Source: Allobosea sp.
GTDB taxonomy: Bacteria; Pseudomonadota; Alphaproteobacteria; Rhizobiales; Beijerinckiaceae
Direction of reading: 5' to 3'
Assembly: GCA_024231975.1 (NCBI GenBank)
Contig: JAAEQB010000109.1
Coordinates: 143,954-207,953, forward strand
DNA length: 64,000 bases
Shown piece by piece: positions 24,560 to 32,742 of this stretch; position 1 is the first letter of the stretch, and every line of letters starts with the position of its first letter. The position numbers and the translations under genes are program-made. The notes below the pieces were generated by a model. The model worked only from the letters and a program-made list of their open reading frames with translations. It did not search any database and was not told the DNA's origin.

Positions 24560-25120
24560 TCACACCGCCTTCAGAAACCGCACCTGCGTCTCGCCATAAT
24601 CGCGCCGGTCGAGTTCCTCGAAGCCGTCCGGCAACGCGATCTCCACGTCGGCGGCTTCTTCCAGCACCATCAGCGCATCGCTCGCCAACCAGCCGCCCTC
24701 GCGCGCCGAGGCAAGCGCTTTCTCGCCAAGGCCCTTGCGATAGGGCGGGTCGCAGAAGACGAGGTTGAACGGGGCCATGCCGGTGATCGGGCCGAGCCTG
24801 GTCGCATCGCGGCGGAAGATCCGGCTATAGCCGGCGAGGCCCAGCGCCATCTGGTTCTCGCGGATCAGCCCGCGCGCCTCGGCCCCGTCATCGACCAGGA
24901 GCGCGAAGGCGGCGCCGCGCGAGAGCGCCTCGAACGCCATCGCGCCGGTGCCGGCGAAGAGGTCGAGCACGCGCGCCCCGTCGGTCGCATCGCCATGGCC
25001 ATGCGCCAGCACGTTGAACAGCGATTCCCGCAGGCGATCCGAGGTTGGCCGGATCGCGCCAATGCCCGGCTTCGGGCTGGCGAGAGACCGGCCGCCGAAG
25101 CGCCCTCCGACGATGCGCAT
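24560..25120 (-). CDS. rsmD: 16S rRNA (guanine(966)-N2)-methyltransferase
   Basis: A 186-residue SAM-dependent methyltransferase. The N-terminal MRIVGGRFGGRSL and RPTSDRLRESLFNVL are hallmarks of RsmD. The SAM-binding loop is DLFAGTGAMAFEALSRGA, and the catalytic motif FCDPPY. It methylates G966 of 16S rRNA in the 30S subunit. It lies 10 bases after the pseudouridine synthase gene on the same strand, forming a two-gene rRNA modification unit. Confidence 0.94.
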   Translation of the reverse strand: MRIVGGRFGGRSLASPKPGIGAIRPTSDRLRESLFNVLAHGHGDATDGARVLDLFAGTGAMAFEALSRGAAFALLVDDGAEARGLIRENQMALGLAGYSRIFRRDATRLGPITGMAPFNLVFCDPPYRKGLGEKALASAREGGWLASDALMVLEEAADVEIALPDGFEELDRRDYGETQVRFLKAV

Positions 25121-25130
25121 GGGCTAAACC

Positions 25131-27323
25131 TTACCCGCGGCGACCACCGCCGCCCGAACGCGGCGGACCGGAGCGCGGCGGCCTGCCACTGCCACCGGGA
25201 CGCGGGCCGCGCCCGCCGGGACGATCGCCACCCGGCCGGTCACCGGCCGGTTTGCTGCGGAAGGGGCGGGACGGGCGGTCATCTGTCCCGCCGCCGCTAG
25301 GTGGGCGCTTGCCACGCGGCGGCTTGTCGGCCCAGTCGCCGCTGCCGCGCCAGGGCGCCTCGCCGCCGCGATCGCGGCCGAAGCTCTCTTCACGCGGCGC
25401 CCGGCTCGGGCGCTCGCTGCGCGGAGCACGCGCCGGCCGCTCCTCGCGCGGCTCGTCCTTCGGCTTGGCGGCGATGCGCTCGACCTTGACGCGCCGGCCC
25501 TTCGGATCGGCGATCGCCTTGTCGCGCACGCGCGTGACGGCGCCGGTGGCCTCGCGGGCCTGGCGCTCTTCCTTGGGATCGGCGCCGCGGCGCGGCGGCG
25601 CCTTGCGCTCGCGCTGCGGCTCGGCCTCGACATCGCGCCAGACGCCGCGCGTCCATGGCTTGTCGCCACGCAGCGGGCGGGCCTCTTCGGCGCGCTCGGC
25701 CCGGTCCTCGCGCGGACGACGGCGCGGCCGGTCGTCGCCGGCGGGGGCGGCTCTGCCGCGCGCGGGCCTGTCGTCTGATCGGGTCTCGTCGCGCCGTGGC
25801 GAGTCGAAATCGACGCCGGCCTTGGCCATCAACTCGGTGCCGAGCTGGTCCTTCAGCACCTTGGAACGCACCTCCTCGGCCTCGCCCTCGGGCAGGTCGC
25901 CGAGCTGGAACGGGCCGAAGGAGACCCGGATCAGCCGGTTCACCTGCAGGCCGAGATGCTCAAGGACCGTCTTGACCTCGCGGTTCTTGCCCTCGCGCAG
26001 ATCGACGGTGAGCCAGGTGTTCGAACCCTGCTCGCGCTCGAACTGGGCGATGACCGGGCCATACTGGACGCCGTCGATGGTGACGCCGCCTTTCAGCGTA
26101 TCGAGCTGGGCCTGGTTGACCTGGCCGAAGGCACGGACGCGATAGCGCCTGAGCCAGCCGGTCTCCGGCAGCTCCAGCATGCGCGCCAGCCCGCCATCAT
26201 TGGTCAGCAGCAGCAGGCCTTCGGTGTTGATGTCTAGCCGGCCGACCGAGAGCACGCGCGGCAGGTCCTCCGGCAGCGCGTCGAATACGGTCGGGCGCCC
26301 CTCCGGATCATGGTTGGTCGTCACCAGGCCACGCGGCTTGTGGTAGAACCAGAGCCTTGTGCGCTCGCGCGCCGGCAAGGGCTCGCCATCGACCAGCACG
26401 ACGTCGTTCGGGCCGATGTCGAGCGCCGGGCTCTCGATCACCTTGCCGTTGACGCTGACGCGGCCTTCGGCGATCAGCGCCTCGCTGTCGCGGCGCGAGG
26501 CGACGCCGGCGCGGGCCATCACCTTGGCGATGCGCTCCGGCTCCTGCGGCGCGGCCGGAGCCGAGACGGCCTCGGCGATCTCGGCGGCGTTGCGGTGCGC
26601 CCGATCAGGGCGAGTGCGCGTCGGGTTGCTGCCGCGCGGCGCGTCGAAACGCTTGCCGCCGCCGAAGCCGCGGCCCTCGCCACGCTCCTCGCGGCGCGGC
26701 GGCCGGGCAGGCCGCTCACCGCTGCCGCTGCGCTCGCGGAAAGGGCGCTCGCTGCGGCCACGCTCATCGCCGCGATCCCGCGGCGGCCGACGCTCCTCGC
26801 CGTCGCGCTGGCGGAAGGGCCGCTCGCCGCCGTCGCGCGCGGGGCGTGCTGCACGGCGCTCGTCGTCGCCGCGCCCACGGAAGGGACGATCTCCATCGCG
26901 CGGGGGGCGTGACGCTGCGCCGTCCCGGGGAGGACGCCCGAAGCCGCCGGGCCTGTCGCCGCGAGGCCTGTCACCATCGCGGGGAGGGCGGCTGCTACGA
27001 CGGTCTTCGCCGCCACGGTCGCGGAATGGCCGCTCGCCCCCCTCGCGCGGCGACCGCTCGCCGCTCGGCCGCTCGCCAAATGGCTTCTTCTCGAAGCGGC
27101 GCGCCGGGCGCTCGCCATCGCTGCGGCGCTCGGCGCCTTCAGGCGGTGCGCGCCGGGGCCGCTCCTCGCCATCGCGCGAGCGGAAGGGGGGCTTGCCGCC
27201 ACGCCCGGGCGGCCGGCCGCCGGGGCCTCCGCGTCCCGGGCCGCCATCGCGCCCGCCGCCGCGGCCGCCGGTTCCGCCGCCCTTGCGCGGGCCGCGGCTT
27301 TTCTGGTTGTTGTCGTCGCTCAT
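25131..27323 (-). CDS. RsuA/RluB-type rRNA pseudouridine synthase with long disordered ends
   Basis: A 730-residue protein, while the family core is about 250-300. Residues 1-255 are low-complexity, rich in Arg, Gly, Asp, Pro and Glu, with many RPPRDG- and GGERPFR-like units. An S4 RNA-binding domain starts near 258 (RIAKVMARAGVASRRDSEAL). The catalytic domain includes SVGRLDINTEGLLLLTNDG, with the catalytic Asp near residue 362. From about 505 to the end the protein is again Arg/Pro/Gly-rich. It isomerises a uridine in rRNA, probably 23S position 2605 (E. coli numbering). The ATG at 27323 follows AGGAG. Long basic tails in this family are common in alphaproteobacteria and may bind RNA. Confidence 0.88.
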   Translation of the reverse strand: MSDDNNQKSRGPRKGGGTGGRGGGRDGGPGRGGPGGRPPGRGGKPPFRSRDGEERPRRAPPEGAERRSDGERPARRFEKKPFGERPSGERSPREGGERPFRDRGGEDRRSSRPPRDGDRPRGDRPGGFGRPPRDGAASRPPRDGDRPFRGRGDDERRAARPARDGGERPFRQRDGEERRPPRDRGDERGRSERPFRERSGSGERPARPPRREERGEGRGFGGGKRFDAPRGSNPTRTRPDRAHRNAAEIAEAVSAPAAPQEPERIAKVMARAGVASRRDSEALIAEGRVSVNGKVIESPALDIGPNDVVLVDGEPLPARERTRLWFYHKPRGLVTTNHDPEGRPTVFDALPEDLPRVLSVGRLDINTEGLLLLTNDGGLARMLELPETGWLRRYRVRAFGQVNQAQLDTLKGGVTIDGVQYGPVIAQFEREQGSNTWLTVDLREGKNREVKTVLEHLGLQVNRLIRVSFGPFQLGDLPEGEAEEVRSKVLKDQLGTELMAKAGVDFDSPRRDETRSDDRPARGRAAPAGDDRPRRRPREDRAERAEEARPLRGDKPWTRGVWRDVEAEPQRERKAPPRRGADPKEERQAREATGAVTRVRDKAIADPKGRRVKVERIAAKPKDEPREERPARAPRSERPSRAPREESFGRDRGGEAPWRGSGDWADKPPRGKRPPSGGGTDDRPSRPFRSKPAGDRPGGDRPGGRGPRPGGSGRPPRSGPPRSGGGGRRG

Positions 27324-27457
27324 GGTGGCTCCTGAAGCCGGATCATCGCGGACCGGGTTGCGAAGCGATCCGGGACGGCAGCGGCTCTTGAATCTGGTAT
27401 TAGCCGGCGCTTGTAGCAGGCGCTTTCGCCCGCTGCGAGCGGCAATGATGGGGTTCG

Positions 27458-27934
27458 ATGGGATCGAGCGATGCGGGCGGTTCGGACGACATGGTGACGG
27501 CGCCGATGGCACTGGCGCTCACCGAGGCGCGTGCCGCGGCGGAGCGCGGCGAGGTGCCGGTCGGAGCGGTGATCGTCCGGGGTGGTGAGGTGCTGGCCAG
27601 CGCCGGCAACCGCACGCTCGAGCTGAAGGACCCGACGGCGCACGCCGAGACGCTGGCGATCCGGATCGCTTGCGAGGCGATCCAGTCCGAGCGGCTGATC
27701 GATTGCGATCTCTATGTCACGCTTGAACCCTGCCCGATGTGCGCCGCGGCAATCTCCTTCGCCCGGATCAGGCGGCTCTATTTCGCGGCCTCGGATCCGA
27801 AGGGCGGCGCGGTCGAGAACGGCGTCAGGCTCTATTCCAGCCCCACCTGCCATCATGCGCCGGAGGTCTATGGCGGCCTGAGCGAGCGCGAGGCGGCGGA
27901 CTTGCTACGTGATTTCTTCCGGGGGAAGCGCTGA
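27458..27934 (+). CDS. tadA: tRNA-specific adenosine deaminase
   Basis: A 158-residue zinc deaminase that converts A34 to inosine in tRNA-Arg(ACG). The motifs are HAE at 62-64 and PCPMC at 91-95, which supply the His, Glu and two Cys of the active site. The ARIRRLYFAASDPKGGAVENG segment is typical of TadA. An ATG at 27491 would shorten it by 11 residues. It is divergent from the pseudouridine synthase gene and overlaps the next gene (TGATG). Confidence 0.92.
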   Translation: MGSSDAGGSDDMVTAPMALALTEARAAAERGEVPVGAVIVRGGEVLASAGNRTLELKDPTAHAETLAIRIACEAIQSERLIDCDLYVTLEPCPMCAAAISFARIRRLYFAASDPKGGAVENGVRLYSSPTCHHAPEVYGGLSEREAADLLRDFFRGKR

Positions 27935-28437
27935 TGGCGGAGATGATCCGAGCTGCGAGCCCGGTCGATGCACAAGCCATCGCCGCGCTCAACCGCGCCG
28001 CCTTCGATGGCGAGGACGAGGTCGGCATCGTCGAGCGTCTGCGCCGTGACGGCCTCGTTGCCGTCGAGCTAATTGCGGAACAGGGCGGCGCGATCAGCGG
28101 CCATATCCTGCTGAGCTGGCTGCCGACGATGCTGGACGGCCGCATGGTGAAGGCCCTGGCGCTGGCACCGATGGCGGTGCGGCCGGTGCTGCAGAAGCAG
28201 GGTATCGGCGGCCGGCTGATCGCGGCGGCACTCGATGAGGCACGGGCCGCTGGGGCCGCGGCCGTGATCGTGCTCGGGCATCCCGGCTACTATCCCCGCT
28301 TCGGCTTCTCGGCGGCGCTGGCGCAAAATCTCGCTTCGCCCTTCTCAGGTGAGGCCTTCATGGCGCTGGAGCTCATGCCGGGAGCCCTGGCGGGGAAGCA
28401 GGGCTCGGTCAGCTACCCCTCGGCATTCGGGCTGTAG
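27934..28437 (+). CDS. GNAT family N-acetyltransferase
   Basis: A 167-residue acetyltransferase. The acetyl-CoA loop is in PVLQKQGIGGRLIAAAL (Q/RxxGxG/A). VIVLGHPGYYPRFGFSAA follows, which places it in the YhbS-like subgroup. The target is unknown. Its ATG overlaps the tadA stop by one base, so translation is probably coupled. Confidence 0.88.
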   Translation: MAEMIRAASPVDAQAIAALNRAAFDGEDEVGIVERLRRDGLVAVELIAEQGGAISGHILLSWLPTMLDGRMVKALALAPMAVRPVLQKQGIGGRLIAAALDEARAAGAAAVIVLGHPGYYPRFGFSAALAQNLASPFSGEAFMALELMPGALAGKQGSVSYPSAFGL

Positions 28438-28785
28438 CCGCGAAAGACGATCCGAGGGCCGCGCGGTCGCGGCGAACTCCGGCCGGCTGGATAAATGCTT
28501 CGGCGGTTCCCGTCAAAACTGCATTTATATGTAATGGTTCAATCGTTTATCGTATAGGGTGGATCGAGGCATAGATAAAAATCAAAGTATTTAGCCGATT
28601 GGTTAGTTCGATGGGCTTAGTCCTGATGGTGTAGGCAGAATACAGGACTGATCCGGTCTCGGATGCATCTCGTAAGCTGCCTTGCTTTTGCCTTTTATCC
28701 TCCGTAGGTCGCCGCTGCACTGCTCAGCCAGACCAAGGAATGGTGGCTTGAGCCTCCCATTCCCCAAGATCGGTATTTCTCCATT
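28438..28785. other. AT-richer intergenic region, no gene seen
   Basis: This 348-bp gap between the acetyltransferase and the M15-like peptidase is clearly richer in A and T than its surroundings, especially 28494-28605. No reading frame with coding character, RNA gene or strong hairpin was seen. It probably carries the promoter of the downstream gene; the T-rich stretch at 28680-28700 is a possible place. Confidence 0.5.
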
Positions 28786-29211
28786 ATGCGTAAAGTTGCG
28801 TTGGCTGCGCTGTCTGCGGCCTGTTGGTCTGTGTCCCCCTCCTTCGCCGCCGATACCCATCTCGCGATGATCTCGTTCCAGCCGCAAGTGAAGGGGCTCG
28901 GTTGCCTCAAGCCGGAAACCCTCGGCATGATCAAGGAACTCACCGCGAAAATCGGCCCGATCCAGATCACCTCGACCTGCGGCGGCCGCCACGCCCGCAA
29001 CTCCCAGCACTATCGCGGCAACGCCATCGATTTCCGCCCGCTCGCCACCTCGCCGCGGAACGCCGCGGCGGTCGCCAAGAAGATCGAAGCCGTCGGCGGC
29101 GTCGGCTCCTATTCGAACGGACTCGTCCATGTCGATGTCGGCGACCGCGAGATCGCCTGGTATGGCCACAAGCGCAGCCGCCGGCTGGCCTATGCAGGGC
29201 GTGGCCGCTAG
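28786..29211 (+). CDS. exported M15-type peptidase (DUF882/YcbK-like)
   Basis: A 141-residue protein with a signal peptide (MRKVALAALSAACWSVSPSF, cleavage after about residue 21). The LAS/M15 metal-site pattern is present: His75 and Asp82 in QHYRGNAIDFR, and His115 in LVHVDV. Such enzymes cleave peptides in the murein wall, for example L,D- or D,D-bonds. The size is that of a minimal single-domain member. It stands alone in its orientation, with an AT-rich leader. Confidence 0.75.
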   Translation: MRKVALAALSAACWSVSPSFAADTHLAMISFQPQVKGLGCLKPETLGMIKELTAKIGPIQITSTCGGRHARNSQHYRGNAIDFRPLATSPRNAAAVAKKIEAVGGVGSYSNGLVHVDVGDREIAWYGHKRSRRLAYAGRGR

Positions 29212-29212
29212 C

Positions 29213-29953
29213 TCAGAGCACCGTCCGGGCGATCAGATAGCCGCCCAGTGCCAGCAGCCCGGCGAAGAAGCAGAGCTTGAAGGTCGCGGCCGAGATGCGC
29301 TGCCGGATCGCCTGGCCGAACCACATCCCGGCCAGCGCCGGCAGGAGCGCCAGCAATGAGGCGCCGGCGACCTTGAGATCGAGCGCGCCGGCGCCGACCA
29401 GCCCGAAGGACAGGGCGATCGTCGAGACGATGAAGGAGAGGCCGAGCGCCTGCACCAGCTCGTCCTTGTCGAAGCCGAGCGCCTGCAGATAGGGCACGGC
29501 CGGCAGCACGAAGACGCCGGTCGCGGCGGTGGCGGCGCCGGTGATGACGCCGACCAGCGGGCCGAGCCAGATCTCGGCCTTCTCGGGCACGCGCAGCTTG
29601 GCGGCCTTCAGCCCGACCAGCGCGTAGAGCACCAGCGCGATACCGAGCCAGAGCGTCGCCGAGCCGTCCTTGGCCTTCTCCAGCAAGCCGGCACCAGCCC
29701 AGGTGCCGACGCAGGTTCCGGCCAGCATCGGCCAGAGCCGCGCGATGATGGCCCTGAGCTTCGGCCCGGTCAGCTGCCAGCTATTGGTGACGAGGTTGGG
29801 GATGACCAGCAGCGCCGCGGCCTGGGCCGGCGCCATCACCACGCCGAGCACGCCGACCGCGATCGTCGGCAGGCCGAGCCCGATCACGCCCTTGACGAAG
29901 CCGGCGAGCACGAAGGTCGCGGCGATGAAGGTGAGGAGCGTCGTCTGGTCCAT
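29213..29953 (-). CDS. TauE/SafE (TSUP) family sulfite exporter-like permease
   Basis: A 246-residue membrane protein with about seven to eight hydrophobic segments, beginning LLTFIAATFVLAGFVKGVIG. The repeats with G-x-P patterns (GLGLPTIAVG, AATGVFVLPAVPYLQALG) are typical of the family. It transports sulfite, sulfoacetate or other organic anions out of or into the cell; the substrate is not readable. It is divergent from an ArsR-type regulator with an inverted repeat between them, which suggests effector-controlled expression. Confidence 0.85.
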   Translation of the reverse strand: MDQTTLLTFIAATFVLAGFVKGVIGLGLPTIAVGVLGVVMAPAQAAALLVIPNLVTNSWQLTGPKLRAIIARLWPMLAGTCVGTWAGAGLLEKAKDGSATLWLGIALVLYALVGLKAAKLRVPEKAEIWLGPLVGVITGAATAATGVFVLPAVPYLQALGFDKDELVQALGLSFIVSTIALSFGLVGAGALDLKVAGASLLALLPALAGMWFGQAIRQRISAATFKLCFFAGLLALGGYLIARTVL

Positions 29954-30028
29954 GATCCTGCCGGCCCTGTCGGTCGATTGCGTTGGATCGCTTGTTGCAG
30001 TCCTGTCCGGTCCTGTCGCGGACGGATA

Positions 30029-30046
30029 CTACGGTCTTGGCCGTAG
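30029..30046. promoter_or_regulatory. inverted repeat in the TauE/ArsR divergent gap
   Basis: CTACGG (30029-30034) and CCGTAG (30041-30046) are inverted copies with a 6-base spacer, between the divergent permease and ArsR-type genes. It is a candidate operator, though short. Confidence 0.35.
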
Positions 30047-30109
30047 CGTCCTCGCTTGCCTCAGCGAGTGCGGACGTCATCATGGCGGCCACAATGGAGG
30101 CGTCGCGCC

Positions 30110-30862
30110 ATGGCCACGCACGGACCCTATCTCGCCGAGATCGCCCATCTGATGGGCGATCCCGCCCGCGCCAACATGCTGCATGCGCTGATGGACGGGC
30201 GCGCGCTGACGGCGAAGGAGCTCGCCTTCCTCGCCGGCGTCGCGCCGCAGACGGCGAGCGGCCATCTCGCAAAGCTGATGCAGGGTGGCCTGCTCGGCGT
30301 CGCGGTGCAGGGCCGCCATCGCTATTACCGGCTCGCCGGGCCGGAGGTCGCCGCGGCTCTGGAGGGGCTGATGGTGCTCTCCGGCGGACAGGCGAATGGG
30401 AGGCGCCTGCCTTCACGCGTCGGCGCCGATCTCGCCCGCGCCCGCACCTGCTATGACCATTTCGCCGGCCGCCTCGGTATCGCCATCCATGATGCGCTCG
30501 TCGCCGGTGGGCATCTCACCGTGGCCGATGGCGGCTATGGGCTGACGCGTTCCGGTGTCGCGCTGTTCGCCGGGCTCGGGGTCGACCCCGCTGCTGCGAG
30601 CAAGGGAAAACGCGCCGCGCTGCGTCCTTGTCTCGACTGGAGCGAGCGCCGCCCGCATCTCGCCGGCTCGCTCGCAGCGGCCTTGGCCTGCCGCTGCTTC
30701 GAGGCCGGCTGGGTGCAGCGAATCAGGGACAGTCGCGCTGTCCTTCTGACGGAGGAGGGGCGTGCGGCGCTGAGGACCGGCTTGCCGGGCTTCCGCTGCG
30801 ACGAGCCGGAGCTTCCTCGTCATTCTCGGGCGGAGCGAAGCGCAGGCCCGAGAATCTCATGA
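30110..30862 (+). CDS. ArsR-type winged-helix regulator
   Basis: A 250-residue protein. Residues 1-85 form an ArsR-like winged helix (IAHLMGDPARANMLHALMDG, APQTASGHLAKLMQGGLL, QGRHRYYRL). A C-terminal region of about 160 residues is longer than in plain ArsR proteins and has no metal-binding Cys pattern at the usual site. The ATG at 30110 follows TGGAGG. The last 14 codons and the stop (30818-30862) lie within a palindromic repeat, so the tail RHSRAERSAGPRIS is repeat-derived. It probably controls the divergent TauE/SafE gene. Confidence 0.85.
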   Translation: MATHGPYLAEIAHLMGDPARANMLHALMDGRALTAKELAFLAGVAPQTASGHLAKLMQGGLLGVAVQGRHRYYRLAGPEVAAALEGLMVLSGGQANGRRLPSRVGADLARARTCYDHFAGRLGIAIHDALVAGGHLTVADGGYGLTRSGVALFAGLGVDPAAASKGKRAALRPCLDWSERRPHLAGSLAAALACRCFEAGWVQRIRDSRAVLLTEEGRAALRTGLPGFRCDEPELPRHSRAERSAGPRIS

Positions 30863-30911
30863 TCAGATGGCACTGGTTTCCGAGACGCTCGGGTCAAGCC
30901 CGAGCATGACG
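30818..30911. repeat. palindromic repeat overlapping the regulator's 3' end
   Basis: The element is bounded by CGTCAT (30818-30823) and ATGACG (30906-30911). Two hairpins lie inside: ATTCTCGGGC (30822-30831) with GCCCGAGAAT (30846-30855), and GCTCGGG (30887-30893) with CCCGAGC (30899-30905). It spans the end of the regulator gene and stops 2 bases before the convergent patatin gene, so it may also act as a terminator. Confidence 0.8.
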
Positions 30912-30913
30912 CC

Positions 30914-31795
30914 TCAGGCTACCGCCGCCTTCTCCAGCGCCTCTGACAGCTTCCGCTTGACCTCGTCCTTCGCCGGCTGGGCGGCCTCGAGGATCGCCTG
31001 CCAGCGGAAGAAGTCGAGTCCGCCGAAGCCTTCGCCCCCGGCCCGGATCAGGATATCCGGCGGCTGGCGCTCGATCATGCGCTGGACCAGCGCCCGCGTC
31101 AGGATCTGCGAGACGCCGACCATCGCTTCCAGCGGCTCTGGCACGCGGCTGTCGCTGACGGTGGCCGGCGCGCTGGTGTCGACCGCGAGCACGAGGCGCC
31201 CCGGTCCGAGCAGGCGATCATAGGGCAGCGGATTGATCGCGCCGCCATCGATCAGCACCCGCCCGCCGATCGTCACCGGCCGGATCAGGCCGGGGATCGC
31301 CAGCGAGGCGGCGACGGCCGGCGTCAGCGGGCCGCTGCCGATGACGACCTCGTCATGCAGATGGTAGTCGGTCGCGACGCTGAGGAACGGAATGCCGAGC
31401 TCCTCGAAGCGATCCGGCACGGCCTGCGGCCAGAACAGGTCGAGCAGGCGCTCGCCGTCGATCAGCACGGGATTGCCGAGCCCGCCGCGCCAGAGGTCGG
31501 CGATCTTGCCGATGCGGGCTTCGAGCAGCCGGGCGATCACCCGGGCCCGGTCGCGGAAGCTCGCCTCGACATGGGCGCGCAGATCGCGGCCGGAAAGACC
31601 GGCGGCATAGGCCGCGCCGACGATCGCACCCATCGACGAGCCGGCGATCAGCGCTGGCTTCAGCCCGAGTTCGTCGAGTGCCTCCAGCACCGGGATATGG
31701 CTGAGCCCGCGCGCGCCGCCCGAGCCGAGCACGAGGACGAGCTCGGGCCCGGACGGATCTGGCAGGCGGGCGAGGGGGCTGGAGACGCTGGTCAT
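30914..31795 (-). CDS. patatin-like phospholipase (RssA-like)
   Basis: A 293-residue patatin-domain hydrolase. The oxyanion hole is GSGGARG, the nucleophile Ser lies in AGSSMGAIVGA, and the catalytic Asp in VLIDGGAINPLP. The Ser-Asp dyad is thus complete. The size and single-domain form resemble E. coli RssA. It probably acts as a lipid acyl hydrolase in the cytoplasm or at the membrane; its natural lipid is unknown. It is 27 bases downstream of the dehalogenase-like gene. Confidence 0.88.
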   Translation of the reverse strand: MTSVSSPLARLPDPSGPELVLVLGSGGARGLSHIPVLEALDELGLKPALIAGSSMGAIVGAAYAAGLSGRDLRAHVEASFRDRARVIARLLEARIGKIADLWRGGLGNPVLIDGERLLDLFWPQAVPDRFEELGIPFLSVATDYHLHDEVVIGSGPLTPAVAASLAIPGLIRPVTIGGRVLIDGGAINPLPYDRLLGPGRLVLAVDTSAPATVSDSRVPEPLEAMVGVSQILTRALVQRMIERQPPDILIRAGGEGFGGLDFFRWQAILEAAQPAKDEVKRKLSEALEKAAVA

Positions 31796-31822
31796 GGCCT
31801 GATGTTGCGGTGCGGGAGCCGC

Positions 31823-32737
31823 TCAGGCAACCTCCCTTGCAAGGAAAGGTTTCACTGCGGCGAGCGTGTCCTGCGGATTCTCCTCCGGCAGGAAATGGCC
31901 GCTGGCGATCGCCTGGCCCTCCGCCTGCGGCGCGAAGGTCTCGCGCCAGATTGCGAGCGGGCTTGCGCCCTTGGCCGGGATGCCAGCCTCGCCCCAGAGC
32001 ACCAGCACGGGGCAGAGGATCTTTTTTCCCGCGCCGAGATCGGCCTTGTCGTGCTCGATGTCGGTGGTGGCCCCGGCGCGATAATCCTCGCAGGCGGTGT
32101 GGATGCGCGCGGGGTCGTTGAAGGATTCGGTGTAGGCGGCCATCGCCAGCGGGTGGAAGGCCTCGATTGTCTTGGCCCGCGCCCAGCTCGCGATGGTGTG
32201 ATCGAGCCAGCCGGCCGGGTCGGCCTGGATCAGCTTTTCCGGCACGGGCTCGGGCTGGGCCAGGAAGGTCCAGTGATAGACCTGCATGGCGCGCGCTGCG
32301 TTCATGCCTTCCCACATCGACACGGTCGGCAGGATGTCGAGCAGGACGAGCCGCTCGACCCGGCCGGGATGGTCGAGCGCGAGGCGATAGGCGACGCGGG
32401 CGCCGCGGTCATGGCCGATCACCGCGAAACGGTTGAAGCCGAGCGCGCTCATCGCGGCGACGATGTCCTCGCCCATGCCGCGCTTGCTGTAGAGCGCCTT
32501 GCCGCCATCGCCATGCGGGGCGGCCGACCAGCCATAGCCGCGCAAATCCGGGCAGACGACGGTGTGCGTCTTGGCGAGCTCACCCGCCATCTCGTGCCAT
32601 TCGGCATGCGTCTGCGGGAAGCCGTGGATCAGCACCACCGGCGGCCCCTCGCCGCCGACGCGCGCGAAGATCTTGCCGACCGGCCCGTCGATCCAGCGCG
32701 CTTCGAAGCCGGGGAAGAGGCTGTCGATATTGGTCAT
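31823..32737 (-). CDS. alpha/beta hydrolase, fluoroacetate dehalogenase type
   Basis: A 304-residue alpha/beta hydrolase. The nucleophile elbow is GHDRGAR with Asp110, Arg111 and Arg114. The charge-relay acid is Asp134, the His is His281 (SGHFLPEE), and the cap has His155, Trp156 and Tyr219 in HWTFLAQ and EDYRAG. From memory of the well-studied Rhodopseudomonas enzyme RPA1163, these are the catalytic and fluoride-binding positions, nearly at the same numbers. The predicted reaction is haloacetate to glycolate plus halide. The nucleophile is Asp rather than Ser, so an esterase is unlikely; an epoxide hydrolase would have two cap Tyr. The ATG at 32737 follows AGGAG. Confidence 0.82.
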   Translation of the reverse strand: MTNIDSLFPGFEARWIDGPVGKIFARVGGEGPPVVLIHGFPQTHAEWHEMAGELAKTHTVVCPDLRGYGWSAAPHGDGGKALYSKRGMGEDIVAAMSALGFNRFAVIGHDRGARVAYRLALDHPGRVERLVLLDILPTVSMWEGMNAARAMQVYHWTFLAQPEPVPEKLIQADPAGWLDHTIASWARAKTIEAFHPLAMAAYTESFNDPARIHTACEDYRAGATTDIEHDKADLGAGKKILCPVLVLWGEAGIPAKGASPLAIWRETFAPQAEGQAIASGHFLPEENPQDTLAAVKPFLAREVA

Positions 32738-32742
32738 GGCCG

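Noticed and set aside
25131..27323. Possible frameshift or fusion in the long pseudouridine synthase
   Set aside because: The frame is open throughout with a good start and intact core domains, and long basic tails are known in alphaproteobacterial members.
25045..27588. Plus-strand frames of 366 and 409 residues over the pseudouridine synthase gene
   Set aside because: They are Arg/Ser/Pro-rich mirrors of the low-complexity ends of the minus-strand gene and have no ribosome site or motif.
28438..28785. tRNA or small RNA in the AT-rich gap
   Set aside because: I could not fold a cloverleaf and saw no terminator hairpin with a T-run, so a call is not supported.
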